Positions 32,500-45,100 of a DNA stretch of 64,000 nt are shown here, one piece after another; within the stretch, counting starts at the first letter, position 1, and each line of letters begins with the position of its first letter. A model generated the notes under the pieces. The model did not search any database. It was given only the letters and a program-made list of their open reading frames with translations, and had not been told where the DNA came from. The stretch is from Cladocopium goreaui. Lineage: Eukaryota > Sar > Dinophyceae > Suessiales > Symbiodiniaceae. The translations under genes and the position numbers were made by a program. The stretch is taken from positions 914,001-978,000 of the forward strand of contig CAMXCT020000113.1 in assembly GCA_947184155.2 (NCBI GenBank), read 5' to 3'.

Positions 32500-33330
32500 T
32501 CAATGATCGGTCTTTTTTTCCCATGATCGTACAAAAAGGAGCTGCTTCCGTCAGATTCTGCAGGAGGTTTCCGAATTAGACTTAAATTCGACTTGCCTTA
32601 AAATTAGTTATTGCCGAACCGGAGCGGCCGCTCACGACTTTGAGAGGGCTCGGCAAACGCTTTGAAATATGGCGCAGCAGTTAATGTTTTTGCCAGTCTC
32701 GTGCTGACAGGAGTCAGGCTGACACAGAAGAACTTGATCAATGACCAATTGGAACATGACTACGACACATTCCGTGTCAAATATCGAAAATATAGGAATC
32801 ATAAGCTTTCTCCAATGGAATACAAACATAACTGAAAAGATCTAAATTGCAAACAAACTGACAACTAGTCCCTTTGAAGCTGCTGATGTTTACCAATTGC
32901 ACCAGCCTTGACTGCCGCAGTGCCTCCAAATGGGCCTGACATACCAAAACTCTAAAGATCCAGTCGAAACCGACGCACCTACTAACTACGACCCAATCGC
33001 GCAGCTAGTGCCGTGTCTAGACATGTCCATCTAGCGCAACGCAACTATAGAAGTTTAAAATGAAAATCTATACAAGAATCATCAAGAATCTGCATCTATC
33101 AATTTACGTTTCCAGCTACCTAAGTATCACCATCTTCGTCATCTTTGTATTTGTCTCTATCTAACTCTGCCAGTCTCCATCTGATATTCTCTCCTCTCTC
33201 TTTATCCACATATATATATATACACATATAATATCTCTGTATCGCTTACGGTATCTGTGTCCATCTGTATGTGTCCCTTTCCGTTCCCCCTTCCTCTTTC
33301 TTTGAGTCTTTGTCTGGCTGTTTTCGTCGT
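32500..33330. other. No supported gene
   Basis: No repeat structure or splice-flanked frame stands out. Confidence 0.35.
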
Positions 33331-33620
33331 TGTCCATCTATTTACAATAAATCTATCTATCTAATCTAATCTAATCTAATTATCTAGTTATCTGATAATC
33401 TAATTATATCTAATTGTATCTAATTATATCTAATTATCCAATTATGCAATTACTGTATCTAATTATCTACTATCTATCTATTCTATTCTATTCTATTCTA
33501 TCTAATCTAACCTAATCTAATCTAGTCTCATCTAATCTAATCTAATCTAATCTATCTATCTCTCTATCTGCATCTATATCTATATCTCTATCTATAAAGA
33601 TAATTATATATCTTATATAT
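33330..33620. repeat. (TCTAA)n/(ATCT)n microsatellite
   Basis: ATCTAATCTAATC, TCTATTCTATTC and TCTATCTA repeats with interruptions. Confidence 0.9.
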
Positions 33621-34504
33621 CTATCCAACTGAAATGATCTCTCTGCCTTTCTTTTGGATCCGTCTATCCAAGCTATCGTTTCTTTTTCGCTATCTGATCT
33701 ACCCATCTATGTGTCCATCTGACTCAGTGTGATTGAAGGGTTCCAATCACATCCGAACACCGTGGTACTGGCTTTACATATCTTTAAATGCCATCCTCAG
33801 GAGATGATTGGATTCCCATGGTATAATTCAGAAAACGAACACTGGAAACCCAACATGATTTGGCACGCGCTGGGATCGCAAGCTGCAAGTGGCACCGTTC
33901 AAATCGCTCGTGGCGGTTGAAGGGCCAGTGACAATTGCTCTCCAGTAGATGTTCCTTATCTTGCATTGGCTTGAGGAACCCCCAAAAAATCCCTATAGAT
34001 CCCTTAAGTAGTGGATTTCCCTTTGGGAAAAAAAACAAAAACAAACATCTTCAGCAAGTCCAGGTCATATTGCCTCTGTCGGGACTTCATTGGAAAGCTC
34101 AATTTGTGGACTCTAAAGCTTAAATGCAAGGCTCCGCTTCAAACATGTGCAGTGGACTCAGCTTTTGGAAGCTCGAGATGTCTGCGCATTTGCGGTTCGG
34201 AGTGTTCAAACAAGGTAACAAAAAAAAAATCCGGACAACATCCCCTCAACACCTCTGGTGTTGAGGGCAGAAAGCAGTTGATTGCATCCTTGGATGCAAC
34301 AGTATTCCATGAAACTTTGGAGCCAAGGTCTTTGTTTCCCCCTTCACTCTCGCTACCTCAGCCATCAAAAAACTTTCATTTCAGAAATATAAACTCAATC
34401 TGCCAATCTCATTGGGAATGAGCAAAAAAAACTCTTCTTACCATCCAGAAAATGGTGTCGGCATCCAACCCTTTTTACATTCTTTGCAGAACACATGATA
34501 GATG

Positions 34505-34622
34505 TACCCTCTGGTAATTTAACACAGCTGTGCGGAAAAATCACCATTTTCACGTCTTTTTGGTAGGTAATTCATCTAGAAATGGACCATGTTCGACAGC
34601 TATGTGAGTTTGCCCCCCAGTG
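34505..34622. mobile_element. MITE-like foldback, TACCCTCTGG family, copy 6
   Basis: TACCCTCTGGTAATTTAACA at the left; the right end (GACAGCTATGTGAGTTTG followed by CCCCCCAG) is diverged. About 118 bp. Confidence 0.65.
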
Positions 34623-34629
34623 GACGCTA

Positions 34630-35060
34630 TACGGATCGATCCAAAAATCTTGGGTCATGGATCAGTTCGTTAAGTCCCGCGTCCACCAATATCTGGAGCC
34701 GATATCCGAACATGTGTGACTCGGATATTAAACATGACCCTTAAAAAGGTCCCAAATATGTGGCTTCCTCTGCTAAACCATGGTTTCTGGGGGTTGTTTA
34801 ATATTTGGGGGAAGGAGTTGCACCACTTCTGCGACACTTGGAGATTGTTTTATTGATCCTATGAGTGGACTAGTGGGTGAACTATATAACTTGACCCTGA
34901 GAAATAACATTGGTATCCATGGCGATTGTTTCGCCAGGAACAGAGATACCCACCATACTATATATACTGTGGAATCCGCCCTAACTATAGTATAGTCATA
35001 ATCCCATTCTAGTCCTAGTAAATCCCATGAACTATGGTCATAACCCCATCAAGTGTAGAT
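34630..35060. other. No supported gene; fragment of the ~460-bp repeat family
   Basis: 34720-34815 resembles the inverted ends of the repeats at 14.5 and 29.2 kb. No exon seen. Confidence 0.35.
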
Positions 35061-35093
35061 GAATATTTCAATCTTCTGAGTATCCTGGAAAAC

Positions 35094-35162
35094 CGTTCCG
35101 CCTTTTGCCCATGGATGATGGATAACTCCAACAGCAGAAATGGCCAACCTCTGCCCCAAATG
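35094..35162 (-). CDS. Candidate internal exon, 23 codons
   Basis: After ttccttgaag it reads HLGQRLAISAVGVIHHPW then AKGGT and ends GGAACG|GTTTTCC; phase 0 at both ends. Short, but composition is protein-like. Open frames at 35350-35390 (LDEIYIESFMID) and 35430-35560 (SEGRGRELCDALEALF) on the same strand may be upstream exons. Confidence 0.4.
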
Positions 35163-35759
35163 CTTCAAGGAAAAAGGAAGTTGTGCCGCGTGCCACACGG
35201 CAGAGGCGATTCTTGTGGGACGCGTGCTGAATGCAGCTGAGGACTCTTGAGCTGCGATATTTGAACAATTTTGGCAAGGATAGAAGGGTCCAAGGTTCCA
35301 AATTTCTGGTGGCTAGATCCTGTCGGGAAGGCATGGGCATACCATCTATCATAAATGATTCAATGTAAATCTCGTCCAACTGGAAAAGGCATCTTCCTAC
35401 CGTGTTCTTCAGAAAATCCAGTTCCATCACTCAACCAACAAGAGATCCCTTAGTTCCATTTAGTTCCACCAAAAACAGTGCTTCAAGCGCGTCGCACAAT
35501 TCCCGCCCTCGGCCCTCGGATGGAGCATTTCTCGACACCCTCATTTCAAATTGCAGCCGTAATGACCGAGAATATATTTCAGCAAGCAGAGTGCTCTGCT
35601 GCCGTCCCTGACGATCACCTTTCTGGGATGCTGTACGCTCTCTTTCTCTCGTGGGCACTGCTATATAATATGGATTCCTTGCACACAGGCCATCAAGAAT
35701 CAAGCTATGCACTGCTATATAAATCTATATCAGATTAGGTCCTTGGCCTTGCCAATCTA

Positions 35760-36960
35760 TAACGTGCAGAACTAGATACTACCTACAAGCAAGCAAGAAT
35801 TATTATGATGGTAATTGGTAACTATAGTAATTATATAATTATAACTTAATCAACCAACAAATTGTGATAATGATTAATAATAATGATCACTACTGGTTGG
35901 TGGTTTCAATCCCTCTGAAAAAATTACTCAGTTGGGATGATTCTTCCCAATATATGGGAAAATATAAAATGTTCCAAACAACCAACCAGATTAGCAACTG
36001 TATATTTAATGTTCTTTCAACACTGATTCGGTTTCCGCAGGGAGAAAGCAGAACCTCGACCCGCCGCGTCCGACCGTTGGGACCGGCAGGACCGGAGTTC
36101 CGGCCGGGGCCCATCATTGGATCATCTCACTAGAGCTATACATGCCCACATGATTCCATCATATGACCCATAAATGGCATATGTATCAACTTATTTACCC
36201 CAACATCATCCAAATGTAGGTAACTAACAGTAAACATATACCATACATGTAGCATCTGGGATGGTTTGAAATGAGTGGCTTGTTGGCACAAACTTCACGA
36301 GTCTCCTTGCCAAATTACAGTAGTTTGTCTGAAAATGGGAACACCGTGTAAATCATTGTAAATCCACTGGCGAATTATCATGTTTCTATGAAATGGCCCA
36401 TACACAGTGGTCTCATTCTGCCAAATTTGAGGGGGAACTCAGCTGATCTTGTCTTCTGGCATCTGCCATCTGCCATCCGACAGAATGGCTTTGTCTCCAG
36501 TAAATTCGTAAAGCCTGTTGGCTGCTGATAAGCCAATTGTTTTCTTTCCGGCAAAGTGTCTTCTGATCACAACTACAATAACATAAAATAATGCAATATA
36601 ATATTGCATGATGCAACATAAGAAATGCAATATAGTCTAAATGATATACAATAACATGTGATATAATACAAGTTTCTAAAACACAATATAGCATAATGTA
36701 ATATCATGCATGATTGAATAATTTGCTACAATAAAACATTCGATCCATAATATAAAAATAGATAAAAATATAGAATCATAATAGGAATAACAACATAACT
36801 TAGCACGGCAAAATATGTTATCATTTATATAGTAAGGTCGAATTTGTTGTATTTTAAGATCATATACTAGAGTCATAGTTAAACTTAATTTAAAAAACAT
36901 ATTATCATATTTACATAACATGACTTAAGATAAAACGTGTAATTACATAGTTTTGCGGCT
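35760..36960. other. No supported gene
   Basis: AT-rich sequence with a GC-richer patch at 36040-36115; no convincing splice-flanked frame. Confidence 0.35.
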
Positions 36961-36976
36961 TGGGTACAGCTGTCGT

Positions 36977-37126
36977 TTAATAGCGGCTTGTTTCATTTCC
37001 CATGGCAAATTCCACGGCCTGTCCAGCCTGTCCAGCTCCAGCGATTCGACTCGGCTCACAGATCCTGCTTGCCACTGCTGCTGCTGTGATGGCTTGTACT
37101 CCTGACACGCCCAAGGACCCAGGAAC
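36977..37126 (-). CDS. Possible exon, frame ambiguous
   Basis: After attggaag one frame reads VPGSLGVSGVQAITAAAVA and AGAGQAGQAVEFAMGNE; another open frame reads EYKPSQQQQWQAG. GC content and flanking AG support coding, but I cannot choose the frame or donor. Confidence 0.35.
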   Translation of the reverse strand, partial: VPGSLGVSGVQAITAAAVASRICEPSRIAGAGQAGQAVEFAMGNETSRY

Positions 37127-37376
37127 CTTCCAATAACACCCCTGGGACCCGGATGTGCCACTGTTTACCACAGCTGGCTTGAGAATTGTTGGGACGTCGA
37201 AAAAAAGACGTGTCAATCTCTATACAATGGGCCTGTTGTGGCAATGTTGGAGTGACGGCTTAGATATTCTTATAGATTGTCCCTGCAAATTTGAATCGAA
37301 ATGGCTGGAAAAACTTGACATTAGTGGCGAAACAAAAACACAACGAGTGCCTCCAAATAACAATTTCCCCCAGGGA

Positions 37377-37512
37377 TACCATCTGGTAAACTCACATAGC
37401 TATGGAACATCAACATGTTTAATATTGTTTAATGGGTATATAATTCAATGTAAGTCAGCTAATTATTTCTATGGCCATTTTCAATATATAGATATGTTAA
37501 ACTACCAGAGTA
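37377..37512. mobile_element. MITE-like foldback, TACCCTCTGG family, copy 7
   Basis: 136 bp; left TACCATCTGGTAAACTCACA with CATAGCTATGGAACAT, right TATGTTAAACTACCAGAGTA; inner TTTCTATGGCCATTTTC as in copy 5. Confidence 0.75.
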
Positions 37513-37984
37513 AATGATAGATCATCAGTTTTGGGCCTAGAATACGCCGAGTTTCTGCGCATCCGCGTCGTTCATGCTGAAGCCGCCCTGGCGCGCTGCT
37601 TGGAACATGTCAGGATAACTCGTAGCAAGGCCCAAGAATACATGGAGAAACCAGAAACTTCCTACCTCTTAGTAGAAAATTGTAGAAAGTAGGCTAAAGA
37701 TGGCTAAAGTAGGTGTACTACATGGAAAATAATAGATATACATGTTTTTCCATCTTCAAATAGCCATCGAGTTACTGTTACTCTGCAGTCAACTCATGAT
37801 CGAAGCCACGGCCAACAAGCGAATGCACGTGCTTGTTGATACATACCCGATACATGATATGCATATCATAGAACATTAATCCACCATATCCAACAGTTGG
37901 TCTGTTCGCACGACCTTGATGTAGAAATATCCCAATTCCCACATGTTCCCATTCCGCCGATGGAACTGGTGATAACTGGTGTAC

Positions 37985-38142
37985 CATTCAGGAAAAGCCA
38001 GGCTTCAGAACGGGCCTTCTTTCCACCCAGAAGCTTTTGAAGGGAATTCTGAATCCTCAGCATCCGCTGATTCGGCTGAGGCCACGAGGGCATGGCCTTC
38101 TTCACCGGAACTCCACAGGCGAGGAAACCAATGGCAGCAATT
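37985..38142 (-). CDS. Candidate internal exon, 52 codons
   Basis: After aaatgtcag it reads IAAIGFLACGVPVKKAMP, SWPQPNQRMLRIQNSLQK and LLGGKKARSEAWLFLN, ending AATG|GTACACC (158 nt, one leading and one trailing base). Clear protein-like composition; family not recognised. It may be a 5' exon of the large dispersed gene. Confidence 0.6.
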
Positions 38143-38586
38143 CTGACATTTATGATTCCTTCTGAATATAAATATAAATATATATATATATAATTATAAT
38201 ATATATATATATACACACATGTACCAGCGCCGCCAAAGGGGCCCCAGTGTGTTTTTGGAAGTTGATATCTTTAAGGGGTCCCACTACGGGAACCCTTATT
38301 CCCAAGGTCATACCAACTGTTAAAAACATGTGCTGGATTTAGTAAGATATATTTGTAGGTATTCTTTGGTAATCTTATCAAATAACCCCATTCCATCAAT
38401 CACCAGTTCACACCTGGCTGCGCTGCGGCGGCATCGGCTGGACCAGCTCAACATTTTGGAAAGAGGCTCAGAAGGTGCCAACGGGAGTCGTTGGAAATGC
38501 AGTCGCCGAAAACTCACAGTACACAAAATGACAGCATAAAAAAATACATAGTGACATCTTTTGACATTTAGAGTATATACTCTAGC

Positions 38587-40417
38587 TTATTCTGTGAGTC
38601 TTCGAAGCCATCGCACGCATGTATATGCAGCGTAGCGTGACAGAACTTGTCGTCCCATCTGGTTGGGATATGAAATCATCGCTAATTTCTTCAGTTTTCC
38701 CATCGCGTCCTCATCTGTATAGCAGCTTAGTTTCAGTGGAGAAACTTCCGGAGCACAGTCGTAGACGATATGGTCTAACCTCACATGGTGCGAGAAAAAC
38801 ATGAAGGAAAAAACAATCTATAGGCATCCACCCAAAACCAGGTAGCTCACACTTGTTTATGCACACTTGGTAAGATAGGCTACTTACCCGCAGGCAGAAC
38901 ACTAATATGCACACAAGTTACTTGTGATACTTTGGACGTGTGCGCCAAAGTAGATTTTCTTTTTCCAAAGCTTCAGTCGCAAGCCCTCAGATACAAAATG
39001 ATCAGATTTTTTTAAAGCAATGAAATCACACTTCACCTCTGCAGGCTGAACTGACACATCAAAAGTAAAGCCGCCAAGCATCAGTTGTGTGCGGAATGGA
39101 ACAAATAGTTTGCACGCTGCAGCATTTGCAAATTGGAATCGGTCAGCTTGACTCCGGTGTTGGACGAATCACTCATTGCAGCGCGCATCGCAACCAGATT
39201 GACAAAAACTGCAGCACGTAGCCTGAGCAAAGGCAAAGGATGTTTTCAGAAAAAGACCAGTGAAACATAATGTAAGCATATGAGAAAAACAAGGCGAGAA
39301 ACTGAGCATGTTCATCATGTGGTTTCCTCTCTGCCACCAGCACAGTCACAGATTCAAGCCATTTTGCAAGCACCACAGCTTCCTAAGTGCATTTATTCTC
39401 TGAACAAGGCAATCGGACATGGTAAAACTTGGAAGGCTTTATGGGCAGTGTGCAATCCGACAAAGTTTTTCTTTCAACAAGGCTCCGCTGCATTGAAATG
39501 CTTCTGGCACAAGGTGGGGTATGTTTTTGCACCGTTTGGATAGAGTTGTTTCCTGATGGGATTGCCAAGGCAGCATACGTGCAACAGAAACACCACCAGA
39601 GAGCAAAACCCTTAAGGGCTTGAAGCTGGGGGAAAAAAAAACTTCCACAAGAGCCAAGCAGCATACTGAACATTTGCCCACGATTGCGCACACCTGCCCT
39701 CTTGCAAGCTTTTGTGAACGCAACAAATGCCAATCGCAAACGCTCATCAGCAGTTGACGCATGCCCAAATGTGCTTTCCTCTGTGAGCTCGACGAGGCAA
39801 GATGCAGCGACTTCAGGAATCACGGGTAAGTCGACGACATGAAGCCAGTCATAGCAAAGCATTCCCACATGCCACCCTGGTACGCCCACCCATGTCCTGG
39901 TGCCGCAAACCCCAGTGATGAACTCCTCTGTAGAGAGACGTGTGGTGCGATGGATTGCGTTGATGCCGTGCGCAGTGTACACCATATCACCATCGTTTGT
40001 TGCCCTGCATGTCACGCACACATTGCGACTCACAGCTCCATGACTTGCTCTGTAAACTTTCTGGTGGTACTTCTCGTCTCCCTTGTGGTAGCAAAGGATG
40101 CCTTTGTAGCCGCCGGCAATCAGGCCTTGACGTTTTCCAGTGTCAAAAGCAGCGAGGCTACATCCCCAGGGGTCTTTATCCATATAGGATCCAAGCTGTA
40201 ACTCAGTCATTGACCAGGCGCACCAAAGGTCCAAGGTTGAAACTGTATCAGGGGTAGCACTTGACTCGTCCAGGCAGTACAGTAAAAATTTGCAATCCCA
40301 AAAGTTTCCTGAGACAACCAGTGACCCCATGGTGAGCACTAAGAAAGAGCGTCTCCTGTGACTGTCTGCCCCATCTCCGTGCACAACCAGGGGCACACAT
40401 CGATCAAGCTGACAGTC
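38587..40417 (-). CDS. HGDGADSHRRRSF family protein, repeated in dinoflagellates
   Basis: Predicted exons: 40417 to ~39665, 39382 to ~39275, 39222 to ~39100 and 38779-38587 (stop TAA). The first holds VPLVVHGDGADSHRRRSF, STLDLWCAWSMTELQLGS, GLIAGGYKGILCYHKGDE, KVYRASHGAVSRNVCVTCR and YDWLHVVDLPVIPEVAAS. Later exons hold AKWLESVTVLVAERKPHD, KLTDSNLQMLQRANYLFH and SCYTDEDAMGKLKKLAM. I recall this motif order from a high-copy family of uncharacterised dinoflagellate proteins with transposon-like abundance; function unknown. The CxxC and the invariant HGD/CYTDED blocks suggest an enzyme fold, possibly a derived transposase, but this is inference. Some junctions were not solved. Upstream frames at 41.5 and 41.2 kb may be its 5' exons. 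Confidence 0.65.
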
Positions 40418-41079
40418 CTTGGGGCTAGGAGTATTGAAATGAACAATGTTGGCTAGAATATTCAGAATAACATCGAAGATAATGGTGACCAATTTAAACA
40501 ACATAACCACCACCAAAAGATCTCAGCACCAATCAGAGAGTCAGACGAAGAGAGTACTGGATGCTCCTGAAACCACTGGGTGTGCCGTACAGAATTCCAA
40601 TATGCTGCAATAGCCTCAGAGAAATGACACGCAAACCTACATGTGTTGGTTTGATTATGTTTGATTCACTGGCTTATGATCCTTATTGTTGATCTCTGGG
40701 GTTGACAATGGAACGATTGAACCTGTGAAGCCAAGATACACCATCCTCTCCCAGAAAACGAGCTTTGAACAGGTTCCAGTCATAGTGGTAGATAGCAGCG
40801 AACCTGTAGCATCATCACATGACGCAACAGTAAACAAAAGATAGCAGGAAAAAAAACAGTGAACACCTGCTATCCGAAACATTTACATATTTAGCAAGAA
40901 ACACATCGCTTGGTAGAAACAAATGCCATTCACCCAAGTAAAGGGGACTGTCACGACTGGGATCACAAAGGACAACCTCCACCCTGAGCGCACGCAATAT
41001 CAGGTGATCTTGTTTGTTGTGATATTTTGTTCCACATGACAACTGGACGTTCATACACATTTGTTTTTCGTATTTTGTT

Positions 41080-41529
41080 TCTGCTGAGGTACAAAAAAGG
41101 TTCAGGCAACATTGCTCGCCATTCCTGCTTTCGTAGCCATCGCCAAAAAGCACGTGCAAAATGGGAATCACGCGGGTCACTATTGCAAAGGGTGTCCACC
41201 AGCGAGTGTAAATTTCTCCTTAGAAACAACGCACACACACAGAGACAGAGCTGGAGAAGAGGCAAGCCTGGAAAGGAAGCTGAGAAAGCCAGTCACAAAA
41301 GAGATTCGGAAGGTGTCGTCCAGGAATACGATCTCTCAGTACGCGAAACAATTGGACCGTCGTAGACACACTTACCTAAGATGTGCCAATGATAAAGCGG
41401 AGTGAATGTTTGAAAACAAATGCTTGGTTTGTTGGGCAAAACAGTTTTTTTGATGATGCCTCCCATGCAACCGCGCTACGTTTCGCGTCAATTCCAGAAA
41501 ATCCTCCACAAGGTCCATGTAGCAGGCAG
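41080..41529 (-). CDS. Possible 5' exons of the HGDGADSHRRRSF gene
   Basis: Two blocks are open on the minus strand: about 41529-41450 (CYMDLVEDFLELTRNVARL) and 41179-41080 (DPRDSHFARAFWRWLRKQE and WRAMLPEPFLYLS). Both follow AG acceptors (acaaaag, gcaatag). They precede the family gene at 40.4 kb in order, but phase links were not established. Confidence 0.35.
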
Positions 41530-42110
41530 CTTTTGTTGCACGGGTGCACTCACAACTGTGCGCACATGTTCTCTCACATGCACCCCGTAGATATACCAAA
41601 AATGAAATTACCTATACATACTGTGAATGTCCCCAATGATATCGGTGTTTGGATTATATAATGCGGCTATAAAATGGTTTTGGGAGATGAAATTCTAAAA
41701 TCGCATTCTCCATACTCCTGCGGAAGCATATGTTCCATGGATTGGTAAGCCACCTTCAAACTGTCATTGTGCTGGTTGATCAAAAAAAACGCATTTCTGT
41801 TTTTTCCATGTTCAGAAGCAAGGGGCTCACTTTTTTTGATCATGTCCATTCCCCATAGCATTGCCCGTCCGTGGCCACGGTTACAATTGTAACATCTGCC
41901 ACGTCACAGGTTTCACGTAATCAACGTGCGGTCATTCCTGGACACCGCACGGAATCCCAGCTCTAAGCCTCTTTTCGGCAAACCCCAGATCACCCACAGT
42001 CAAAGGTCCAGGGTTTATGTTGGGTAACCAGGGTTAAATTCCAAATATTGCGCTTAAAAAAAATGTCATTGCTTAACAGCTATCATTAGGTGACTTCAGG
42101 GTGACCCATA

Positions 42111-45100
42111 TCAGTCACACTCACTACCACCTGCAGATGATGCACATGCATCAGCAGGAGTAGCCTTCCGACTTTTCCGGGGGGCCTTAGCAGCATTAAC
42201 ACGGCGCTTGCCGTCACGGAAATCAACATCGCAGTCTTTCACAGTTTCCTTCTCCACGAGGATGAAGCCGGCAATCTCATCAGCTATGATAGACGACACA
42301 GGGATCTTAAGCTTCTCCATGACTCGTGAGTGGGAGTTTTTTACCGTATTCTCATGCTGCAACAAGTTTGTCACCTAATGGCTTGGGGTAGGCAGGTGAT
42401 GCTTCAAAGATCCAACATGAACCAAATCATCCCAACAGATAAGGTTGAAGTATGTATTTTCTTTACAGCTGACGAACCCAAATTCTGGAAAGATAATGGT
42501 GTTTTCGAGTTGCCAACTCCTGGCAGTTTCTCACATTCAAATCCGCAATCTCCTTGATACAGCTCGGAATGCCATTCACCAAGGCCTTCAACCTCGGTGG
42601 CTGCTGTCTTGGATACGCACAAGGACCCGAACAGCAGCACTGTCATTGGAAAGATCAAGCTGCACTCCCCTGTGAGTTGAAAATAGTCATCGAACCTATA
42701 TACATATAGAAAACAAAGCTATGGCAGTGTTTTGGACGATGTGGTGTACAGTGTATACAGTACCTTTATATTTTTTGGTGGATAGGTCCCATATATGATG
42801 GTATGAGAATTTTATATACGAAGTATTTTCACACAAGATCCGAACTCATTAAATTCAAGGTACTTTTTCTCAAGTTGTTTGAGCTCTTGCACTGCCATGT
42901 CTTCTGGTGATTTTTCTTTCTTGGCTTTCTTAGTCTTGATCTGTCCAGTCTTCAGATCAAAGCTCGGGACATCATCCATCAGCCCTCCAAGTTGCTTCGC
43001 TATGAGTTTTTTCGCATTGTCATCCCTCACCCTTCCTTTCAAGGAAGCCTTAGGTAGATCGGTATGTAGGACAAACCCGTAGATCTGAATGTTCAAAAAA
43101 AAGTATATGCATTCCAAATGTGACACTGGTGCATGAACGATGGTGCTACAGAGTGACATTGGTCTCCGCACGCTTCCCAGTAGAGGTGTCTTCCACTACC
43201 TCCTTTAAGACTTTATACATTCTTGCCTTTGGGCAGGACGGCGCCTGGCAAGAGGCCACAGCTGGGGACCAACTTGCCGACTGGGCCTGCGGGTGAGCTA
43301 CACCAACCTGGCCTGGGATGGCAGGCTGGTGACCAATGATAAATATGAATAAACACCACTTCGGGGAGCACAACCTACAGTAATACACCAAACAAGTTTT
43401 GTTGCAGCTAAATGGCCCTTGGTGATCTGGGCAATGAACTCCTGGGCACCCTTTGAGCGACCATAAATTTTCTCCAGTTGCAGGATCGTGACCTAAAAAC
43501 CATCATCAAAGTCCACAACAGCAACATAACCAAAACACATTTCATCATTCCTGGGTCAATGTTTTTTAGAAAGATTCAAGTCACAGTGGTGTAACGGTCA
43601 GTGCGGAGCTGCTCCACGTACGACACATATTTCTCCTCCACGTCGATGGAACTCAAGTCTGGGTTTGTCATCCATGACTTCAACATGGTGAACCTTGGTT
43701 TCAGCTTAGGAGTGGCTAGGACATAACGGTATATAATGGGGATGATCATGAAACGTCAGGAGACATCGGAAGATATTGTATAACATAATATAGAATGGGA
43801 TCTACAATGGAACATCATGGAACACACGGTGGGATGTCAAGAGGTATAGATATAAGATGTGGAAACATATGACAAGGGAAGTATATAAGCAGTCCAGCTG
43901 ACCACAAAAAGAACTCCCATGGTTTCAAATCAAAGAACCGTTCAGCGTCACTGCACATCTGGAATTTGGCAACTAATGCCGGTGGGGCATCCCGATAGAT
44001 AGCTCTCCTTAATGAGGAATACTGGCGCTTTCTCTCATCAGGGTTAAGGTCACTGGGCTTGGTCATGGCCAGAATCGATTCCTTCTGGTCAGTGGTCAAA
44101 TCGGTGACTGCCTAGCTGAACTGGATGGGGCCGAAGATGGAGTATCCTGGCCAGATGGATAAAACAAATCCCCTTTATCATATATACCATTTGTAGAATA
44201 TAGATTATTTGAAGTAGCAAAAGTAGGACCATATGTTCAGGCTCATACTTTCTGAACTCAAACACTATCCAGGAGATCCCACCCAAACCTTGTGTCGAGC
44301 CTGGGCCGCGCTGAAGGACAGCTCACGCCGCGGAGTTGCTAATTCGATCGAGTCCAAGGTGCCAACACGTTCCAAGTCCTTCAGAGGGTCCTGGTACATG
44401 TCAGGGGTAGACACAACAAAGGGTTAGGAGCGCAATATTTTGTGGAACATAACATATTTACTGCCTAAAATACTATAATCTATAGATCCACAGCATGGCG
44501 ACCCCCATCCATGACCCACCGCCGTTCCATTGCCAGAGACAGAATTGAACAACAATGGGCCACAGACAAGGCCAGTCACCAGACTCGGAGCGTGCAACAA
44601 AGAATGTCAATTCTCGGAATTCGTCTTCTGTACTGAATATTTCCCACTGGTCAGAAAAGAATAAACCAACCAATATCTATATTAAATATATTGTCAAAAC
44701 AAAAATCACCCCAAGTTTTGTTCACCGAAGCATACATATCAAAACATGTTTGGGCGGTGTGTCAATGTATCCCCGCCCACCTGACGAAACTTGATCTGCT
44801 CCTCCCACTGTGGCTCCTTTCCCTTTGCCTTCTTTTTCTCAGGAGACTGTCCAGGTACCTTCTCCAAGTCTCTCTTTGTCTGGTTTGCATGTTCGGACTT
44901 CAGTTTCTTCTTGTCCGGTGACACTGGCTGGATCTCTCCTGTTGCCTGCTGAGATCCTCTCTTCAAAGCAGTAGTGGCACTGGTTGTTGTGCCAGGCTTT
45001 TGACCTGAATCTGTCTGCTTCTCCTCAGGTGTTGTCTTTGTCTTCTGATCCTTCGAAGAGCCAGTCTTCTCGCCTGACTTCTGGTTCTCCTCCTGGTCTT

